Source: Candidatus Zixiibacteriota bacterium (GTDB taxonomy: Bacteria; Zixibacteria; MSB-5A5; GN15; FEB-12). From it: 64,000 bases of DNA. This document shows positions 61,889 through 64,000 of this stretch, one piece after another. The translations under genes were made by a program, and so were the position numbers. Below the pieces are notes generated by a model. That model worked only from the letters and a program-made list of their open reading frames with translations, was not told the origin of the DNA and did not search any database. Position 1 is the stretch's first letter. Every line of letters begins with the position of its first letter. Location: positions 1 through 64,000 of the forward strand of contig JBFMGC010000009.1 in assembly GCA_040752815.1 (NCBI GenBank), given 5' to 3'.

Positions 61889-63024
61889 AGGTTCACGAGT
61901 ATCAAGCCCGCCAAATGTTTGCCGAGCGGGGAGTGCCGGTGCCGCCGGGTGAGATTGCCACCACCCATCTTCAGGCGGCCGAGATCGCCACGAGATTCAA
62001 CAAACCGGTTATGGTCAAGGCCCAGGTGCTGGTAGGCGGGCGAGGCAAGGCCGGGGGAGTCAAGTATGCTGAGAACCCCGAGGCCGCGCGCGTCTTGGCC
62101 ACCAAAATACTTGGGATGGACATCAAGGGCGAGACCGTACGCAAGGTGCTGATTTCGGAAGCGGTTGACATTCTCTCTGAGTCGTATGTCGGCATCATTC
62201 TCGACCGTGCCGCTCAGAAACCGGTGATCATGGTGTCATCAGCGGGCGGGGTGGATATCGAAGAGGTCGCCGCTAAAACCCCGGAGAAGATACATAAGCT
62301 GCATGTGGACCCGATCTACGGCCTTCAGTCATTCGAGGCGCGTAATCTTGCCTACAAGCTGTTCAAGGATATCGGGCAGGTGCGCAAGGCGGCTGATATC
62401 CTGATGAAACTGTACCGGACCTTTTGGGAGGTGGATGCTTCACTCGTGGAAATCAACCCTCTCGTGACTATTCAGGGTGGCGAGGTGGTCGCTATCGACG
62501 CCAAAGTGAACATCGATGACAACGCCCTCTTCCGCCACCCGGATATCGCCGCGATGCGTGATCTCGATGCTGAAATCCCGGCTGAGGTCAGGGCGCGCGA
62601 AGCCGATCTGTCGTTCGTCAAACTCGACGGCAGTATCGGCTGTATTGTCAACGGCGCCGGGCTGGCGATGGCCACGATGGACCTGGTCAAGAGGTACGGC
62701 GGCGAGCCGGCTAACTTCCTGGATATCGGCGGATCATCGAACCCGCAGAAAGTCGTCTCGGCCATGCAGATCATCCTCGATGATCCCAATGTCCGTTCGA
62801 TTCTGATTAATATTTTCGGCGGCATCACAAGGTGCGATGATGTCGCCACCGGTATCGTCGAGGCCTTCCGGCAGCTCAGGCCGACAATCCCGGTCGTAGT
62901 CAGGCTGACCGGCACGAATGAGACGGAGGCGAGGAGGATACTTGCATCGGTAAAGCTGCCGTCGGCAGAAACGCTGGATAACGTCGTGAAGAAGGCGATT
63001 GAACTGGCCGGTCAGGCCGCATAG
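61885..63024 (+). CDS. sucC: Succinyl-CoA synthetase, beta subunit
   Basis: 379 residues. ATP-grasp: MKVHEYQARQMFAERGVPVPPG, VMVKAQVLVGGRGKAGGVK, EINPLVTIQGGEVVAIDAKVNIDDNALFRHPDIA, and the C-terminal CoA-ligase domain (LDIGGSSNPQKV, INIFGGITRCDDVATGIVEA). TCA-cycle substrate-level phosphorylation with SucD. The first ATG overlaps the cca stop. Confidence 0.97.
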   Translation: MKVHEYQARQMFAERGVPVPPGEIATTHLQAAEIATRFNKPVMVKAQVLVGGRGKAGGVKYAENPEAARVLATKILGMDIKGETVRKVLISEAVDILSESYVGIILDRAAQKPVIMVSSAGGVDIEEVAAKTPEKIHKLHVDPIYGLQSFEARNLAYKLFKDIGQVRKAADILMKLYRTFWEVDASLVEINPLVTIQGGEVVAIDAKVNIDDNALFRHPDIAAMRDLDAEIPAEVRAREADLSFVKLDGSIGCIVNGAGLAMATMDLVKRYGGEPANFLDIGGSSNPQKVVSAMQIILDDPNVRSILINIFGGITRCDDVATGIVEAFRQLRPTIPVVVRLTGTNETEARRILASVKLPSAETLDNVVKKAIELAGQAA

Positions 63025-63051
63025 CAGGACAGTGAACAGGAGCCAAAGAGC

Positions 63052-64000
63052 ATGTCAATTTTCATAGACAAGAAGACGACAGTTGTCGTTCAAGGCATCA
63101 CGGGCCGTGACGGTTCATTCCACGCCGAACAGATGAAGAAGTACGGCACGAACGTGGTCGCCGGGGTGACACCCGGCAAAGGGGGCAGCAAGATCGGCGG
63201 GATACCGGTATTCAATACTATGAGCGAGGCGGTCGAAAAGACTTCGGCGAATACGTCGGTCATCTATGTGCCGCCGGCATTCGCAGTTGATGCTATCTAC
63301 GAGGCGGTAACGGCGGGCATCAAGCTGGTGGTGTGTGTGACCGAGGGAGTTCCTGCCAATGATATGATGAAGGTCGTGCCATTTGTGAAGAGCCATGGCG
63401 CGCGCCTTATCGGTCCCAACTGTCCGGGACTGATTTCACCCGGCCAGTCGAAAGTGGGCATTCTGCCGGGGACTATCGTCAAGCCGGGGCCTATCGGGGT
63501 TGTTTCCCGCTCGGGCACGTTGACTTACGAAGCGATTTGGGCGCTCACGCTCGCCGACCTCGGCCAGACCAGCTGTGTGGGCATCGGCGGAGACCAGGTA
63601 ATAGGCACAAACTTCATTGACTGTCTCGCGGCGTTCGAGGCCGACCCGGCCACCAAAGGTATTGTCATGATTGGTGAGATCGGCGGTTCCGATGAGGAAC
63701 TGGCGGCGGCCTACATCAAGAAGCATCTCACCAAGCCGGTGGTGTCGTTTATCGCCGGGCAGAGCGCCCCTCCGGGCAAACGGATGGGCCACGCCGGTGC
63801 GATTGTCTCCGGCGGTTCGGGAACCGCCGAGGGGAAGATCAAAGCCTTGAACTCGGTGGGCATACCGGTGGCGGGTTCCCCCACTGAAATTCCAGACCTG
63901 ATCAAGGAGGCTCTGAGGAAGACAAAATCCTCCGGAGGCAAGAAGGTCACGATGAAAAAGCGCGCGGAGATAAAAACCTCCAGACCGACTTCAAAGAAGT
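63052..64000 (+). CDS. sucD: Succinyl-CoA synthetase, alpha subunit (cut by window end)
   Basis: 316 residues are visible and no stop is reached. [33 protein letters not shown] ([18 protein letters not shown]), [21 protein letters not shown], and the phosphohistidine loop [11 protein letters not shown] are present. The family usually ends ~290-300; here, after [16 protein letters not shown], a Lys/Ser/Thr-rich tail follows ([17 protein letters not shown]) and runs off the window. The tail is unusual. Confidence 0.96.
   Translation, partial: MSIFIDKKTTVVVQGITGRDGSFHAEQMKKYGTNVVAGVTPGKGGSKIGGIPVFNTMSEAVEKTSANTSVIYVPPAFAVDAIYEAVTAGIKLVVCVTEGVPANDMMKVVPFVKSHGARLIGPNCPGLISPGQSKVGILPGTIVKPGPIGVVSRSGTLTYEAIWALTLADLGQTSCVGIGGDQVIGTNFIDCLAAFEADPATKGIVMIGEIGGSDEELAAAYIKKHLTKPVVSFIAGQSAPPGKRMGHAGAIVSGGSGTAEGKIKALNSVGIPVAGSPTEIPDLIKEALRKTKSSGGKKVTMKKRAEIKTSRPTSKK

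Noticed and set aside
2..64000. Selenoprotein genes with in-frame TGA
   Set aside because: I looked at the ends of genes stopping at TGA for conserved sequence continuing in frame and saw none; all family-matched genes end at their expected length.

Overview
The window looks like a chromosome segment of an uncultivated FCB-group bacterium. Candidate phylum Zixibacteria or a close relative is my best guess. The grounds are a full-length SprA (type IX secretion translocon) outside an obvious Bacteroidetes context, a Bacteroidetes-style Bat operon, bacillithiol genes, a selenocysteine system, and many environmental-type outer-membrane and cytochrome-like lipoproteins. The DNA is GC-rich, coding density is high, and all but three genes (tRNA-Sec, a GYD protein, one outer-membrane protein) are on the + strand. 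I see no prophage, transposase, CRISPR array or rRNA.

Layout. 1-3322: two tandem DUF5683-like proteins, an NHL-repeat lipoprotein and a UbiA prenyltransferase. 3468-13582: an expanded aerotolerance (Bat) operon with a BatD-like protein, MoxR ATPase, DUF58 protein, TPR/SurA-like lipoprotein, a second BatD-like protein, BatA, BatB, BatC, BatD and BatE. 13656-15691: a flippase-like membrane protein and CorA. 15826-19380: bshC-bshA-bshB1 (bacillithiol). 19548-20062 (minus): GYD protein and tRNA-Sec(UCA). 20223-23767: recG, DUF1844 protein, murB. 23832-35720: sprA, a glutaminyl-cyclase-like M28 lipoprotein, selA, selB and an amidohydrolase. 35801-37933: NfeD protease and slipin. 38101-42303: Vps62-like protein, dCMP deaminase, glnA and an alpha/beta hydrolase, separated by repeat-filled spacers. 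42611-45691: purN-purC-purH. 45819-48812: a heme-motif outer-membrane protein, two cytochrome-like lipoproteins and YceI. 48895-55345: DUF494 protein, coaBC split by a frameshift, type-4 uracil-DNA glycosylase, dnaB, radA, tgt. 55523-64000: an outer-membrane protein, aldehyde dehydrogenase, cyclic-2,3-diphosphoglycerate-synthase-like protein, carbamate kinase, CCA nucleotidyltransferase, sucC and sucD (cut by the window end).

Most interesting signals. (1) coaC and coaB lie in different frames joined exactly at an A10 run containing the dnaX-type slippery heptamer A AAA AAG, with a hairpin 7 nt downstream; a -1 shift restores a normal-length CoaBC. (2) Several genes (ubiA, recG, murB, the cyclase, dCMP deaminase) have a TTGACT/TTGATT -35 and a -10 only 5-7 nt before the start codon and no Shine-Dalgarno, so leaderless mRNAs are predicted. 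(3) Two families of intergenic palindromes: hairpins around an AGGA loop with compensatory stem changes, and a ~63-bp element with conserved 10-bp inverted ends and a variable interior. (4) SprA adjoins a glutaminyl-cyclase homologue, and three signal peptides, including SprA's, place Gln at +1, as in the Bacteroidetes Q-rule. (5) tRNA-Sec, SelA and SelB are all present, but no selenoprotein is visible here.
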